Shown: one piece after another, positions 63,981 to 64,000 of the stretch
Position numbering within the stretch: position 1 is the stretch's first letter
Layout of the letters: every line of letters starts with the position of its first letter
From: Nakamurella deserti
Lineage (GTDB): Bacteria; Actinomycetota; Actinomycetes; Mycobacteriales; Nakamurellaceae
NCBI RefSeq assembly: GCF_003260015.1
Contig: NZ_QCXS01000002.1
Location: 1,984,001-2,048,000 of the forward strand
DNA length: 64,000 bases
Direction: 5' to 3'
Made by a program: the position numbers and the translations under genes
Notes under the pieces: model-generated
Told to the model about the DNA's origin: nothing
Database searches by the model: none
What the model saw: only the letters and a program-made list of their open reading frames with translations

Positions 63981-64000
63981 ATGGCCAGTACCGTTGTCCG
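63981..64000 (+). CDS. start of a further gene (cut by window edge)
   Basis: ATG at 63981 follows GGAGG (63965-63969) and reads MASTVV before the window ends. Only the first six codons are present, so the product cannot be named. Confidence 0.4.

Overview
The window is a chromosomal stretch of a very GC-rich actinobacterium (Actinomycetota). Coding frames carry strong G/C at third positions, and GTG and TTG starts are common. The lineage fits mycothiol use (S-(hydroxymethyl)mycothiol dehydrogenase), enzymes of the F420-dependent type, the rhodanese-metZ pair also found in mycobacteria, and many apparently leaderless promoters of the form TANNNT-N6-ATG/GTG. I cannot fix the genus from sequence alone; a Nakamurella- or Geodermatophilales-like soil actinobacterium is a guess. 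No rRNA, tRNA, CRISPR array, transposase, integrase or prophage gene was seen.

Layout. 1-6.3 kb: a PAS/PAS/GGDEF/EAL protein cut by the window edge, a glutamate-cysteine ligase family enzyme, a membrane Ser/Thr kinase and two DUF202 membrane proteins. 6.4-17 kb: nucleoside and pentose salvage (purine nucleoside phosphorylase, phosphopentomutase/phosphomannomutase, upp, deoC with two aldehyde dehydrogenase genes) with a deacetylase lipoprotein, a GNAT acetyltransferase and a META-type lipoprotein among them. 16.6-26.4 kb: DUF1737-rhodanese-metZ, ferredoxin-NADP reductase, a Nei-type glycosylase, TerD and a frameshifted TerC-like gene, a PP2C phosphatase, an F420H2:NADP+ oxidoreductase-like protein and mscR. 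27.0-36.9 kb: a compact, translationally coupled catabolic cluster (two amidohydrolases, FMN alpha-hydroxyacid oxidase, Rieske protein, HpcH/HpaI aldolase, phosphotriesterase-like hydrolase, ferredoxin, ferredoxin reductase, MHS transporter) with a convergent GntR regulator. 37.3-46.3 kb: SDR stress dehydrogenase, GAF/GGDEF/EAL protein, TetR, aminobutyraldehyde-type dehydrogenase, hypotheticals, and a divergent VOC/WYL-regulator pair. 46.3-64 kb: adenosine deaminase, thymidine phosphorylase, an ABC-F ATPase, the nadA-nadB-nadC operon with divergent NrtR, and a BMP-type nucleoside ABC transporter operon ending in cytidine deaminase.

How it fits together. Uptake (BMP lipoprotein, ATPase, two permeases) feeds cytidine deaminase, adenosine deaminase, thymidine phosphorylase and purine nucleoside phosphorylase. 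The sugar phosphates then pass through the mutase and DeoC to glyceraldehyde-3-phosphate and acetaldehyde, which the adjacent aldehyde dehydrogenase could oxidise. Almost every convergent gene pair is separated by a hairpin, in several cases with both stop codons inside the stem. The least explained part is the 27-37 kb cluster: it has a complete ferredoxin reductase/ferredoxin/Rieske electron chain and several hydrolases but no visible terminal oxygenase, and its promoter holds a paired repeat that looks like an operator.
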